DNA from: Haematococcus lacustris
Lineage: Eukaryota; Chlorophyta; Chlorophyceae; Chlamydomonadales; Haematococcaceae
Assembly (NCBI GenBank): GCA_030144725.1
Contig: JASKMD010000004.1
Location: 434,001-498,000 of the forward strand
DNA length: 64,000 nt
Reading direction: 5' to 3'
In this document: positions 12,587-25,315 of the stretch, one piece after another
Layout: each line of letters begins with the position of its first letter
Position numbering within the stretch: position 1 is the first letter of the stretch
Position numbers and translations under genes: made by a program
Notes under the pieces: generated by a model
What the model saw: only the letters and a program-made list of their open reading frames with translations
Database searches by the model: none
Told to the model about the DNA's origin: nothing

Positions 12587-15500
12587 TCACACACTTTCCA
12601 CAAGCCTAGTAGACTGTTGTGCGTGCACCCTGGCCTGCGCCCGGGCCAACGCGAGCCTGATAGCTTTGATGCTCAGCGGCGACTGAGTCAACCGATGCGC
12701 ACTACACTCGACACCTGCTTTGGCGTCGGCCAATTGCAGGACAGCACCTATGGCCGGTTGTGCGCACGCCTGCGTCATCGCCGCGATGAGTGAAGACACG
12801 TCGGCGGGCGACAGCTGTGCGAGGAAGGGCGGACAGCTCTCTAGGAAGGGAACTAAATAAGTGAGCAGCGGAAGTATTAGGGAGGCGGGCAGCAGGCAGC
12901 AGCCTGCAGGGCGAGGGCACAGCGCACACCACCCTCTTCTCTGTAACAGAGTGTGACAGAGTGAAAAACCCGCCAGGGAAGGAAGTGAGGCAGTGCTCAC
13001 AGCACTCACTCCACGACATAGTGTGACAGGGGCGATGCCGTGTGACAGTGCATGGCGATGCAGAAAGAGAGATAACCATGCATGAGCAGCCACGCTGTGT
13101 CAGGGTGAGGTGAAGTGAGGACCCAACACCGCTACATGGCATCACCAATATGATAGGAGTGAAGGGAGGTGGGTGTGGCAGAGTCAGCAGCAGGAGCCAA
13201 GCTGTGACAGCAGCAGCAGCCTTGCCTGCTTCCACCCACCTGCATCGCTGGCCAGCAGCCGGCGCAATGCCCCTCTCAAGGACCTGGCAGCGCTGCAGTC
13301 CGCCGGGCTCCCTGCCTGACCCCCCTGCTGGACCCCTGTGGCTCCGCCTGCCCCCCGCCCCTCCAGGGCCTGACCCTCCCCTGGTGCTGCTGCTCCCCTA
13401 TGGCTGTCCCTGTCAGTCAGCCTGGCCCCCTCACCGCAGCCTTGACCCGCTGCGGCATCAACAAGCCAGCCAGCCCCTGTTCCGCCAGAGCTGCTGGGCT
13501 GGGGTGCAGCTTGACCACGCAGCCCATAGGCCAGGTGCTGCCCTGCCTGCAGCAGCTGGTGGAGACACAGCAGCAGGCTGACATAGCCGCCTGCACTGCC
13601 GGCCAGCTCCAGCTTGTTTGAGCCACTGGTCAGGCTGCCCGAGATGCTGAAGGGGGGCAGTGCTGGTGAGGAAGGGGGGAGGGGCTGCTGGTCGACAAGG
13701 GAGGGCGGGGTGAGGAGCGTCCAGGGCGAGCAGGAGCTGCTCCACCTCCCAGCCATCCTCCTGCAGCAGTGCTGGTGCCTCATGATGGGGCTGCCAGGGG
13801 AGGGGGCAGAGGTGAGGAGGTGGTGAGGTGGCAATGCAAGCAGAGGCTGCAGCAAGGATGAGGCAGAAGGGAACCCTCTCTGTTCCTCCCCCTCCTCCTC
13901 CTCTTGCCCCTGCCCCTGCCCCTGCCCCTGCCCCTGCCCCTGCCCCTGCCCCTGCCCCTGCCCCTGCCCCTGCCCCTGCCCCTGCCCCTGCCCCTGCCCC
14001 TGCCCCTGCCCCGCTCACCTGCTCCTCCCCATCTTGCCCAGCCACCAGCCTTTCCTTCAATCGCCCCAGCACCGGCTGCAGCAGCACCGCCAGCAGGCGA
14101 GTGTCACGCGCCCCCCCTGGGCCAGCCGCCAGCACTGCCGCTGTGCCTAGCCGCCCCGCATACCAGGCTGAGGCGGCAGCAGCCCGGCACATGGAGGTGG
14201 TGGCTGGGCCCAGGCCTAGGTGCTGGGCTGCAGCCAGGGCCTTGTGCAGCACGTGAGGGTGCCCGTCTGCCAGGGCGACCTGCCACCACCAGACCAAGCC
14301 AAAACAGGCAATGCATGATGGCGGTGATATAGAGGGAGAAAGGGTGACGGGGGTGACGATGAGAGCAGGCAATACAACGAGTTGTGACTTCATGTTGTCA
14401 CACTTCAGCAACCAGGCTCCACACTACACCAGTGACGCTATACCAGGCCAAGCCGGGTCACACTACGTCACACACGAGTAAGCTTAGGCACCACACCTGG
14501 TCGTGATTCCATGTTGTCAATCATCTGACCTGGTGGGTTGGGCTGCAGCAGTGCAGACTGCATGGACGACTGTGTGAGGACCATGGCACCAAGGGCACAT
14601 GAACAGCAGCCGCCAGAACCGCGCCCAACACCATGAGGAGAGGCCAGAGCCTGATTGACCTTGTGTAGGGGAAAGGGTTAGGGTTGGGTCAGAGTTGGGT
14701 TTGAGATCAGGGTTAGGGTTAGGGTCTGATTTAGGGTTTGGGATCAGGGTTAGGGTTAGGGTTATGGTTAGGATACACCAGGGGCATCTGAACCATTCCA
14801 AGCAGTTCCAGGCATGTGGCCGAGTACAAGGAGCCTAAACCCTCCGACCAAGTGCTGGGGCAGGGGTGATGGCCAGTATGCCTGCATGAGGTCAGGGGTA
14901 GGCAAGCATGTGGAGGTGGGGTGGCAGGGCGGGGCCAGGTGGGGCGGGGCGGGGCCAGGTGCAGGTGGGGTGGCGGGGCGGGGCCACATCTCACCGGCAG
15001 GGCCTGCAGCATGAGCTCAGCGGCCTCTGCACCATGCTGGGGGCACAGCGTGAGGTATTGCAGGGCCAGGGGCCAGCCACGCACAGGGGCCGCAGGGGTC
15101 ATGCTGCCCAGCAGCGTCTCGGCAAAGAGCAGCCGCCAGTACTCCGCCTGAAGAGCCAGGAGCAACAGGCCAGGCCAGACTGGTGGGTGGGTGGGTGGGT
15201 GGGTGGGTGGGTGGGTGGGTGGGTGGGTGGGTGGGTGGGTGGGTGGGTGGGTGGGTGGGTGGGTGGGTGGGTGGGTGGGTGGGTGGGTGGGTGGGTGGGT
15301 GGGTGGGTGGGTGGGTGGGTGGGTGGGTGGGTGGGTGGGGTGGGTGGGTGGGGTGGGTGGGGGGTGGGTGGGTGGGTGGGTGGGTGGGTGGGTGGGTGGG
15401 TGGGTGGGTGGGGTGGGGTGGGTGGGGTGGGTGGGGGTGGGTGGCGTGGGTGGGTGGGGGGGTGGGTGGGGTGGGTGGGTGGGTGGGTGGGTGGGTGGGT

Positions 15501-18500
15501 GGGTGGGTGGGTGGGTGGGTGGGTGGGTGGGTGGGTGGGTGGGTGGGTGGGTGGGTGGGTGGTGGGTGGGGTGGGTGGGGTGGGTGGGTGGGTGGGTGGG
15601 GTGGGTGGGTGGGTGGGTGGGTGGGTGGGTGGGTGGGTGGGTGGGTGGGTGGGTGCGGGGGCGGGGCGCGGGGCGGGGCGGTGCGGTGCAGGGCCTTGTC
15701 AAACCTATCAATTGGGCGTAGGGTCAAAGGTTGGCAGCTAGTGGTGTGCTGGGTAGAGAGGGGGAGAGGGGGAGAGGTGACTTAGGATCTGAGTAGCCCT
15801 CTCCCTCCCTCTCCCTCCCTCTCCCTCCCCCCGCCTAACCCTCCCACCTCCCCTCATTCTACCTAATCCTTGCAGCCCGCCCCCCCTTCCCCCTGTGCTC
15901 TCCTCACTCCCCTTCCCACCCTCCGCCCCCAGCCCCCCACCCGACCTGGTCGCCCCCTGACAGCGGCAGAGGCGCCTCCAGGCTGCCCTCCCCCCCATGC
16001 GGCGCAGCAGCCAGCAGGTCGTAGCAGTGCGCCATGAACCACAGGGACACCAGTGCCGTGCGGCTGAGCACCTCCACCACAGCCTGCACCGGGCCCTCAG
16101 CTACAGCCTGCAGCCAGCACAGCACAGCACAGCACAGCACAGCACAGCACAGCACCGTGAGCTGGCCTGTCAGGCGTGTCTGTCTCGTGCACTTAACTGC
16201 ACAATGCGGCACATTGCCGCACTTTGCTGGGTTTTGCATGGGAGAGTGAGGTGGTGGAGCAGAGGATGGTGCACTGTGCTTGCTTGGGACCCTGGCAACC
16301 CGGAGCTGGCTGGCTGTCAGCAGAGCTAGCCGCGGTCACAGAGAGCGCACACTGACGTCTGGGTGGCCAACACACGGGGCCTGCCTTACCAGAAGGTGGG
16401 CCTTGGCACACGGCCCAGCCCCTTGGCCCTGATCCTGCTTAGTCAAGACCCTGACTACACCTACTGCACGCCTGCTGGGCTAGGCTGTGGTGGGCCATGG
16501 TGAGGTGAACTGCGGTAGGGCTACCCACCCCCACCCCCAGCCCCAGCCCCAGCCCCAGCCCCAGCCCCACCCCCACCCCCAGCCCCAGCCCCACCCCCAC
16601 CCCAGCCCCACCCCCACCTCTGCCCGCCCGCCCCGCCCGCCCACCCACCATGACCAACTCCGCCAGTGCCCCCATCAGGCCCTGGGCCGGCCTAGCCGCC
16701 AGCGCAGCCTGCAGCAGGGGGGCCAGGTGGGCGGGCGCCTGCAGGTTGGGCTGCAGGTGCAGCAGCCGGGCCACCATGGCCTCCCCCCAGTGGCGGGGGG
16801 GACCACCCACTGCCTCCACCTCCCCTGACAGCACCCGCAGCACAGAGAGCACCCCTGCGGGTGCGGCGAGGAGCCAGATTAGGCAAGGGTGGGGAGGGGG
16901 GTGTGCCAAAACAGGCAATTGCAGATCCACTCCGCTGGGGGTAGGAGATGGAGGGGCAGAGTGGGGGGAGGTGGGTGGGGTGCAGCTATTGGTTGTAATG
17001 CTTGCAGCTCATTGTAGATAGTAGGAAAGCTGAGGAGCAGGTAGATATCTGCTGCTCTCAGCAGAGGGGGCCAAGGGGGTAGGAGGGCTTGCAGGTGACA
17101 AGGGAGATGGTGGGTTTCACTGAACGTCAGCTACTGCCCTGGCCTGACCCAGTGCGACCCATCCTTGCCTTGCCTGGCCCTGCTGGGTTGGGCTGGCCCA
17201 GTCATTGCTTGCCCCATGCTGACCGTTTCGACTGGCTTGGGTGAAGGTTGATTGGCAGCAGCTTACCTTGGGCTGTGGTAGGGCTGCTTGTCATGCACAT
17301 CGTGAAGAGGTCTGCCAGGTCCTGCGGCAGCTGCCGACAGTGGGCTTGGTAGGTGGCCCTGCAACAACAACAGCACACCCAATGACAACAGCAGCACCAC
17401 ACTAGCAGCAGCAGCAGCAGCAGCAGCAATACCATCGGCAGCATTAGGGCCAGCACCGGGCAAGCAGACAACCAGACAAGGGCAGGGAGCGGCCAGGTTG
17501 ACTTCCCGATGCTAATGAGAGGGGGTCCCTTCTGGTCGGTATGATCGTAGGATGACGAGAGGGGTGGTGTTGCATGCTCGTCCCTCAATGCCCAACTGTT
17601 GGCTGGCTCCTCCTCCTCTCCCTCCTCCTCCTCCTCCTCCTCCTTCCTCCCTCCTCCTTCCTCCCTCCTCCCTCCTCCCTCCTCCCTCCTCCCTCCTCCC
17701 TCCTCCCTCCTCCCTCCTCCCTCCTCCCTCCTCCCTCCTCCCTCCTCCCTCCTCCCTCCTCCCTCCTCCCTCCTCCCTCCTCCCTCCTCCCTCCTCCCTC
17801 CTCCCTCCTCCCTCCTCCCTCCTCCCTCCTCCCTCCTCCCTCCTCCCCCCTCCCCCTCCCCCTCCCCCTCCCCCTCCTCCTCCCCCTCCTCCCCCACCCC
17901 CCCAGCCCCTCGCGCCCCCATCACCTGTATGCCAGGAACTCGGCCATGTTGTCGAACTCTCGACCAGTGGCCCCCTTTGACTCCGCCCCCCTTGGACCCT
18001 GGCCGGCGTCTGCAGCTGCCTGGAAGCTGCGGCGGTATGCAGGCCGCTGGCGGAGCAGGAGGTACAAGGCATCCAGCAGCTGATGCTGCGGGCAAGGGGC
18101 CAGGGGGTCAAGGCAGGGGGTGTATGATGTAAGGGCAGTTTTGTTCTTTAGCACAGGCAGGGCAGGGCCAGCAGTCCAGGGAAGCTGAGGGAAGCTGCGG
18201 AAAGCCACCAAAGGTTGCCAAATCAGGGGTAATGGGTGGGGTCAGTTTAGGAAACCAGCCCACCAGTCAAACTTTCAAGCGTCAAGCGTCAGCTGCCTTC
18301 TCGCAACCCTTGCCATCGTGTCCTTCTCAACCCAAGTCACGCTCAGCCTCAACACGTTCGTTCCCTCCCCCCTCCCCCACCTCCTGCTGCTCTCCCCTCC
18401 CTCCCCCTAGCATGCACCTGGGTCCAGCCCACCCTTCCCTCACCCTTTCCCCCCCCTTGACCGCCTGCTGCCTATCTGTCTGCGCCCTTCCTGGCACACC

Positions 18501-18720
18501 TGTTGTGCTGTTGCCTGGCTGGTCAGCTGCCCAGCTGCCTGCAGCACCGCCTGGTTGCCCATGGCGTCATGCGCTACCAGCAGCTCCATGGCCTCAGCCA
18601 ACCGCCCAACCGCCACCAGGTGCACCATGCAAGGCCAGTAGTCCTCTGCTAGGTCAGGCCGAGAGCGACCCGGGTCCAGCAGGGCAGCCAGGCGGCTAGT
18701 CAGCCCAGGGCAGCCCTCTC

Positions 18721-18762
<42 letters not shown>

Positions 18763-18848
18763 CCAAGATGGGGGAAGGGGGGCTGGCAGACCAGCGTTCG
18801 AAGTGAGGACTGAACTCCTTCAGCCATAAGGCTAGGTCCTGGGAACGG

Positions 18849-18936
<88 letters not shown>

Positions 18937-19694
18937 TCACACGTATGTAAACAATAATTAGAGACTGGGCACTAAACTGGCTGCACGACCAGCCAGATTA
19001 CCTACCTAGCTTTGCCCTACCTTGCCCTACCGGGAAAGGGTCAGCCAGCTAAGCTGCCTAGCTGAGGGCAGGCCAACCAGGTGCAGGCCCTGCTCCTTGG
19101 CCCCCTCCTCTGCCCTACACTCCACCCCCCCCCTCCACTACACCCACCTCCTCTGCCCCCCCACCTCCTCTGCCCCCCCCTCCTCTGCCCCCCCCTTCCT
19201 GGCCCCCTCCACTGCCCCCCCCTCCTGCCCCCCCTCCTCTGGCCTTGTTCCCCTGGGCTTGTCAGTGCATGCTGGCGGGTCTTCCTCACCTCAGCAAAGT
19301 AGCCATCCGTGGCGGGCAGCACCACATACAGCAGCTCCAGCAGCCCCCAGGCCGCCCCCTCCCAGGCCAGCGTGTCAGCCAGCTCTTCAGCCCCAAGCTC
19401 CTGAGCAGCAGCGCTGCAGGCAGGCAGGCAGGCAGGCAGGGGGCGGCGGCTAGGTAGGTAGGGAGGGGTGGGTAGGCAACCAGGTGGGTGGGCAGGCAGG
19501 CGGCAGGCAGGGCGTGTGTGGGGGTCAATGGAGGGTGGTGGCAAGCAGTGGGGCTGCAGGGGCTGCAGGGCTAAGGGTCTGGCTGCAGGGGTGTCAGCGT
19601 CAGCACCAGCAGCCCGGTTTAGTACACACCCCCCTCAGCTGAGTTGGTGCAACACCCCTGACGGCTGGTCAGGCACTGAGGCCTTGGCTCTGGC

Positions 19695-19766
<72 letters not shown>

Positions 19767-19778
19767 GGGTACTGCCAT

Positions 19779-19844
<66 letters not shown>

Positions 19845-20402
19845 GGGTACTGCCATTGCTGCTGCTGCTGCTGCACACTAGCCTACTAGGGGGGGTGGGG
19901 GGGTCCTCCGCGTAGGTGCCCCCCTTGCTCTGCTCAGCCTGAAACTCGTTACGTGGCTCCCTCTCACCTCCCTCATGGCATTGCACCCATTTCCCCTCCC
20001 ATGCCCAACTTGTGTCATGCTCAACGCACCTGGACCCAGTGCCGACGCTGGACCCAAACTTTGGCGGGCCGCCACTGCTGCCAGAGGCGCTCCCGCTGCT
20101 GCTGCAGCTGCTGGGCTGCTGCCGGTGATGACGCTCCTGCTGCTGATGCTGGTGCCAGTGCTGCTGGTGCCACTGCCACTGCTGTTGCCACCGCCTGGAT
20201 GCTAGCGGGGCCGAGCTCCTCAGCTCACCATTGCTGGGCCAGCTGTTGCCTGATCTGGACACAGTAGTCAGCCAGGGCTGCCGGGGCATCACCCGTACCA
20301 CCCTCTGCGGGCAAGGCACAGGGCAGGAGGGTGGCGCACTGCATGCACCGCATTCAACCACTAGCCAGACCCTGACCCAGACCCTGGCTCAGGCTCAGGC
20401 TA

Positions 20403-20478
<76 letters not shown>

Positions 20479-21075
20479 CAGACCCAGACCCAGACCCAGG
20501 CTTAGGCACTGGGGAGGCAGGTGCGGTTCAGGCGCTGGACTGCAGGAGTAGGGCCAGGACCCGGCAGAGGTCAGTCAGGTCAGGGTCAGGCACACTGGGG
20601 TTCACCCTTTGCTGGGAGGGCCAGCTAGGACTCACCCTCTCACAGCAGCCACACACACACAGCCACACACCCCACCACACCCCACAACAAACTGACGCCC
20701 CAAGGAAAGCAGGTGCAGTGGCGGTGGCAATGGCTGCTGCTGCTGCCCCTGCCACGATGCTGATCTGGCCATGCTGCCTCTGCCACGCCGCTGCTCCTGC
20801 CACGCCGCTGCCCCTGTCACGCTGCTGCTCCTGCCACGCCGCTGCCCATGTCACGCCGCTGCCCCTGCCACGCCGCTGCCCCTGCTGTGCTGCTGCCCCT
20901 GCTGTGCTGCTGCCCCTGCTGTGCTGCTGCCCCTGCCACGCCGCTGCCCCTGCTGTGCTGCAGCTGCTCCCGGTTTTGGCGCGGCTCACCCGCTAAGCCA
21001 GTGCTGGCCACCAGGCTGGCTCTCAGGGGGGCGCTGGTGTCAGCCAGGGCGCGGTGGAGGATGGATGGGGTGCTC
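12587..21075 (-). CDS. NUP85: Nuclear pore complex protein NUP85 (Nup107-160 Y-complex)
   Basis: Scaffold nucleoporin of the Y-complex, an alpha-solenoid in the nuclear envelope. Exons with matching phases on the complement: 20990-21075, 20229-20304, 19290-19413, 18500-18838, 17925-18085, 17267-17358, 16649-16854, 15946-16107, 14995-15147, 14019-14279, one from 13790, 13240-~13640 and 12587-12840. Family-like stretches are WEGAAWGLLELLYVVLPATD, DLALWLKEFSPHFERW, EDYWPCMVHLVAVGRLAEAM, ALVSLWFMAHCYDLL, WPLALQYLTLCPQHG and the C-terminal IRLALARAQ. A Gln run (CTG repeat, 18725-18760) lies in the 18500-18838 exon. The exon junctions between 13300 and 13790 and everything upstream of 21075 (start codon, N-terminus) are unresolved. 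Introns are swollen by tandem repeats, so about 700 residues occupy 8.5 kb. Family assignment rests on remembered NUP85/NUP75 patterns; I am fairly sure. Confidence 0.82.
13910..14012. repeat. (CCCCTG)n array in a NUP85 intron
   Basis: About 17 perfect hexanucleotide copies directly beside the exon at 14019-14279, starting within ten bases of its donor site. Confidence 0.95.
14650..14772. repeat. Degenerate telomere-like GGGTTA tract
   Basis: Interspersed GGGTTA, GGTTAGG and GGATCAGGG units within a NUP85 intron. Related tracts occur near 23220-23275, 30090-30185 and 47860-47945. Confidence 0.7.
15182..15655. repeat. (GGGT)n tetranucleotide array in a NUP85 intron
   Basis: About 475 bases of almost uninterrupted GGGT. 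Extra-G interruptions cluster in the middle (15335-15475) between two purer flanks. It lies just past the acceptor side of the exon at 14995-15147. All frames are open, so it generates spurious Val-Gly-Gly-Trp proteins. Confidence 0.97.
16523..16620. repeat. (CAGCCC/CACCCC)n array in a NUP85 intron
   Basis: Mixed hexanucleotide tract close to the donor of the exon at 16649-16854. Confidence 0.85.
17640..17905. repeat. (TCCTCCC)n heptanucleotide array in a NUP85 intron
   Basis: Roughly 27 copies of a 7-bp unit, followed by TCCCCC-type units up to the donor of exon 17925-18085. In the transcript it reads as a purine-rich (GGGAGGA)n tract. Confidence 0.95.
18846..18936. repeat. (GGCA)n tetranucleotide array in a NUP85 intron
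   Basis: About 22 copies ending a few bases from the acceptor of exon 18500-18838. It would read as a (TGCC)n pyrimidine-containing tract in the transcript. Confidence 0.95.
19690..19875. repeat. Compound (CTG)n trinucleotide array in a NUP85 intron
   Basis: Long CTG runs broken by CTACTG and by two copies of a TACTGTGGGTACTGCCATTG spacer. The whole run-plus-spacer block therefore appears duplicated. Confidence 0.9.
20392..20476. repeat. (GGCTCA)n hexanucleotide array
   Basis: About 13 near-perfect copies upstream of the NUP85 exon 20229-20304, inside an intron. Confidence 0.9.
20760..20960. repeat. CTGCTGCCCCTGC-type minisatellite
   Basis: Imperfect 15-18 bp units built from GCCGCTGCCCCTGCCAC and CTGCTGCCCCTGCTGTG variants, inside an intron of the NUP85 N-terminal region. 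Confidence 0.8.
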
Positions 21076-23564
21076 CTGTGCAGGTCAGGGGAGCAGCAGC
21101 AGCAACAGCAGTGTGGTGCTAACAAGGGCCGCCGCCATGCCTCCTTGACAGCCCAGCTCTTGACCCACAGCGCCCAGCCAAGCCCCTGTAGCCAAGCCTG
21201 ACATGTTTCACTGATGCTGCCAGCTCTCCTGATGATGCCTGGACCCTCCTCACTGCCCAGATCCTCACACCTGACCCAACCCGCCTGAACCCCAACCCCT
21301 GACCCCTGACCCCTGGCCCCTGGCCCCTGACCCTCAGCACCTGACCCCTGGTGATGAAAGCTGCTGGCCACTGCAGAGCCGCACCCCCTACTCTACTTGC
21401 ACCCTCTGTCGTGTGTGATGCATGCTGCTCAAGACTGCCGCCATGTTCGGTGTGGAGCGCACAGCTGGAACCACCTGGCTCGCTAAGCAAGACCAGGATG
21501 CTGCGTCATATTAGCATGGCCAGGCTGCTTGGCCTGTGTCCTCTTCTCCAGGCATCTAGTGCATTGCGCTTGCCTGGCTATCACGGCACTGTGAAGCGTC
21601 TGGCGAGTCTGTCATCCTTTTGCCAGTTGTGGCTGGTGTGCTCACCATGCAACTGTTGTCAAGTATGGTTCGGCCGCAGAGCCTCCGCCCTCGCAGCTGA
21701 TCTCGGCAATTCGAAGTTCAGTGCCATGCCCCCAGGAGAAATCAAGCCGGGAACCAGTGTGGCAAGGAACGAGGATGCACGATGGCTGCGGCGATGCCTC
21801 CATCACGCCAAACTACGGAGGCCCCAAATGACACAGTCACCTCTCCCTCCCTCCCTTGCTCACAGATGGCCTCTAGTTGGGTCTTGATTCACGCACGCAT
21901 TGAACTGGACATGACCGCCGCATGTCGCAGGAATACAGAAGCTGGAAGTCCCGAAGTCCTGCAGGTGAGAAACAGGTAATCGATACACCTAAGTGTTTAC
22001 CAAGCACCTCACAAAGGACTTGCCTCTACTGGATGCAGCCCAATTAGTCATGAACGTGACAGCATGAATGGCTGCACCTTCTGAAAGGATTGCGACGCAC
22101 TGTTGGGGCAGAGGTAGCTGTGTTCAACAAGCAACGGCATCAGACTCTAGGACTGCCGGTGCATCCGGGCCGGGTCCGCGCCTCAGGAGCTGAGCAGCTG
22201 GCTACGCCGCCCCGTCGTAGTAAAATTGTGCGGGCGAGGCTATCGGCTCATACGCGCCATGGAGTCGCTTTGCGGTTGACCAGAGCACATCGCGCTGCTC
22301 GCGCTGCTTGCTCGGCAAACGACACCGGTGAGATATGGCTCAGTGGGGCGAGAGGTCAGGGCGAGGGGTGCGGGAAGGGGCAGGCCTGGTGTGGGGAGGT
22401 GAGCTGGGGCAGTGGAGCTGGCTCTGCGGTACTGGGACGTGATGCAGCTGCGCGTGCCGGGAGTGCGGTGAAGCGGGTACTGAAGCGGGCGGTATAGCGG
22501 ATACCTGGAAAGTGATGAAGCTAGACTCGTGGCGCACGGGAGCGGGCTAGTCTCGGGGCTGCTGCAGCAGGACTGAGGGGTGGCTGCAACCGCTGCCAAG
22601 AGATGCAACTGCCACTCAGGGCCACTCAGGGCATGGGGCGTTGTTGTTGCCCACGGCGAACTACCCTCATTCACAATTGGCGAGTATTACATGCGGTACA
22701 CATGACGCTTGTCTGCCGTATGTACTTAACATGATGAGAGTTGCATACAAAGGTGTAACTAGATCTGCGATTAAACCCCACGACAAGCATGGCATATCAG
22801 GGCACATGTCCAACTGCTACGCTATCAACTGCACTATGTCTGCTGCTGCTCTTGCACCTGCTCCGCGCATACGGCACACGCGCTTCCTGATAGACCTGAC
22901 AACGGTGTCCATGCGCTGTTCGTCATGGACATGATACACAAGGACATGACACATAACCATGGCACGACACCCAGGGGAGGCCTTGCCAGCTTTGCCCTCC
23001 AACATGCGCTTGCACCGCAGCTCTATGCAAGCTATGCCCTCTGGCGCCTTCTGCTTCCCCTTTCTCACCCCCTGCATTGCGCATGCATCACACAGCCCTG
23101 CCCTTCTTGGACGCATGCATACAGCACGGAAAAAGCTTGCATGGAAGGCATGTGACTGGTGCAGTCAGTAGCCGTTTCTCGAAACCATGACCCCCTGAAG
23201 CCAAGCCATGCATGCACCTGAACCCTGACCTGGACCCTGACCTGGACCCTAACCTTGACCCTAACCCTAGTCTGAAGCCACGCCACGCAGGCCCTGATGC
23301 CCGCCCCCCATCCTGCTCCCTGCTGGCCTGCACCTGGAGCCTCAAGGGCCTGCAGCGCCAGGCTGACAGCTGACCCCATCCACCTTTCTCACCGCATTCC
23401 GCTGGCATGCCCCTCATCAGCGCATACGTGAGCCACTGACCCGCACCCAGCTTAGCACGACTGATCAGATGACCGCAGCAACATAGCATCAGAGGCGCTG
23501 GGGCTGGGCTCCCGAGGCTGGCAGGTTGAAAGGCCCTCCATCAGTTGGCCCCTTCAGGTCACCG

Positions 23565-23648
23565 CCCTACATGTCACTGCCCTACAGGTCACCACTCTAC
23601 AGGTCACCACCCTACAGGTCACTACCCTACAGGTCACCACCCTACTCT
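23565..23648. repeat. 15-bp tandem repeat (CCTACAGGTCACCAC)
   Basis: About five or six copies with small changes in an otherwise unassigned region. Confidence 0.85.
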
Positions 23649-24320
23649 GTACAGCCCCACAAGGGTTAGGGTTGGGCACCTCTGGGACACAGCTCTGGGA
23701 CACAGCTCTGAGCCACAGCTGGTGCTGAGTGAGTGCCCTGGAAGTCAACCCCCTCTGGGCTCAGGCTATGGGCCCGGCAGCAGGAGAGGGCGCCCCAGTC
23801 CAGCTACCCAGCCCGGCTACCCATCACTGTGTCAAGTGCAAGTCTACACCATCTGCCTCTTGTGCGGGAGCACACATACACATGGCTGGGGACCAAGCTC
23901 AGCACATGAGTTCATTTGTTTTGAGCCTTGGCAAGCGTTGTTGAACACTGGCAAACGCAGAGCTACCTTGTGTGGTGCGCCCGCCTCCTGACCACCGTAT
24001 CATATCCCACACCTCACACACTGGTGTTGGCTAGGCCGGGGTCATTGCCTCATGCCTGCTGCTCCTGCAAGCCTGCTCCTGCCTGCTGCTGCTCCAGCCT
24101 GCTGCTGCTTCTGCCTGCTGCTCCTGCCACGCCGCTCCTCCTGCCATCCTGCTGCTACCTGCTGCTCCTGCCATCCTCCTGCCATCCTCCTGCCTTCCTC
24201 CTGCCATCCTGCTGCTGCTGCCTGCTGCTTCTGCCTGCTGCTGTTTCCGCCTGCTGCTCCTGCCACCCTGCTGCTGCTACTCCTGCCGAGATACCATCAT
24301 GTCATCCATCAGGCTCACGG

Positions 24321-24452
24321 CAAAGCCCACCACCAGAAGAACAAGAAGAAGAAGGATAAGAAGTACAAAGAGACTACTGCGGCAGCACTGGCGTGCTTAA
24401 GGAGGGAGCTTCTACCTGGAGCATGGCATGCACTCACCCCCTACATAAGGTA
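24321..24452 (+). repeat. Dispersed coding-derived repeat, copy B
   Basis: Plus-strand copy. The open frame reads QKNKKKKDKKYKETTAAALA, then REL and HALTP, and lines up with copies A and C. It begins right after an imperfect CCTGCTGCT tract, outside any recognised gene. Confidence 0.55.
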
Positions 24453-24506
24453 GCTCACTAACACTTGCCTTCACCACACGCTGCATCGGCTATCCTGCCT
24501 GCCCCC

Positions 24507-24511
24507 TTACA
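24507..24511 (-). terminator. TGTAA poly(A) signal of the 24552-25315 gene
   Basis: TTACA on the plus strand, so TGTAA on the complement, about 40 bases beyond the stop codon. It supports this three-exon model as a real gene. Confidence 0.55.
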
Positions 24512-24551
24512 TCAGGTGATGGCGGCCCCATGCACCGTGCGCTGTCGCACC

Positions 24552-25315
24552 TCATGACGACACAACAAACTGATCATGGCTGCAGTACGCTTCCACAGCC
24601 TTCTGCCAATCCGCCTTCTTTGCCGCTGGCTTGCGGTTAGTGAGTGCCCACACCACCTCCGCCGCACCAGCTTCTGTCAGCCAATTCTTAATGGCCAGTA
24701 CCTGCAGCACGCCAGCCGCAAAGGACAGGCAGAGACAGGGACAGGCACCCAGCTGCCATGCCGTGTCATGAGCACAAATGGGGCAATGTGGACACCATGG
24801 GCCACATGGGAGCCATGGAAGTGCATGGGACATGCAGCTGCAGCGCTTCCGCGATGCCTCCCCTAGCTCATGCGCTGCGCTGCCTGCCTTGTGGGCGGTG
24901 AAAATATCTTTCTTGGGGTTGGTTATCCTCCTCCACAGCTTTTGGTTGCAAAGCTGCATGCACCGGCCTCCCAGTTACAGACATCAGCTACAGCACCCGA
25001 CATGCTCCTCCGCAACCAGCCCCTACAAGCCTGGGACAGGCGAGAGCTCACCGGCATCCTGGCCAGGTCTGCTGGCGCTTCGATTGGTTGGTGCTCGATC
25101 GCCTCCTTGGCTGGGGATGTATCGTCGCACGGAACAAGCTTGGGGTGGCAGCTGATGCGGAATTGCTCAACCTCGTCGGGGCTGTTGAGCCCGCAGGGGA
25201 TGTCGCCCGCGCGCCGCTGGCCTCGCGGATCGCTGGGCGTCTTTGCCTGCGCTTGATTGACTCGATGTGCGTCAGGCAGGGATGACTGACGCTGCCTTTG
25301 AACCCCCGCGACCAT
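24552..25315 (-). CDS. Hypothetical protein, three exons, about 159 residues
   Basis: Not recognised. Exons on the complement, 25052-25315, 24888-24953 and 24552-24701, all join in phase 0. The second intron uses a GC donor (AAG then GCAGGC). The ATG at 25315 opens the frame. The middle part is acidic/Pro-containing (SPDEVEQFRISCHPKLVP); the C-terminal half is basic and helical (KLWRRITNPKKDIFTAHK, then LAIKNWLTEAGAAEVVWAL and KKADWQKAVEAYC). The even, non-repetitive composition, consistent phases and a TGTAA signal shortly after the stop argue that it is real. It has no signal peptide or membrane segment. The helical basic end could bind nucleic acid or a partner, but I assign no function. 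Confidence 0.6.

Larger units (their letters stand above)
21076..24551. other. Region without a recognised gene
   Basis: The left part probably holds the unresolved first exon(s) of NUP85; an ATG on the complement near 21446 starts a short MAAVLSS frame, unproven. The rest has open frames up to 178 residues without family likeness. It also contains a degenerate GACC(T)-type tract at 21285-21355, a telomere-like tract near 23220-23275, a 15-bp tandem repeat at 23565-23648 and a dispersed-repeat copy at 24321-24452. Confidence 0.45.

Noticed and set aside
14650..14772. A true telomere
   Set aside because: Degenerate, internal to a gene and flanked by unique coding exons on both sides.
15183..15785. 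Val-Gly-Gly-Trp and Thr-His-Pro-Pro repeat proteins on both strands
   Set aside because: Pure translation of the GGGT array inside a NUP85 intron.
17552..18132. Pro/Ser/Leu-rich plus-strand ORFs
   Set aside because: Reverse of the (TCCTCCC)n array in a NUP85 intron; no splice or family support.
21351..21979. Possible gene with MLRHISMARLLGLC and AADLGNSKFSAMPPGEIK frames
   Set aside because: No domain, no consistent donor/acceptor phases and no poly(A) signal nearby; left as unassigned sequence.
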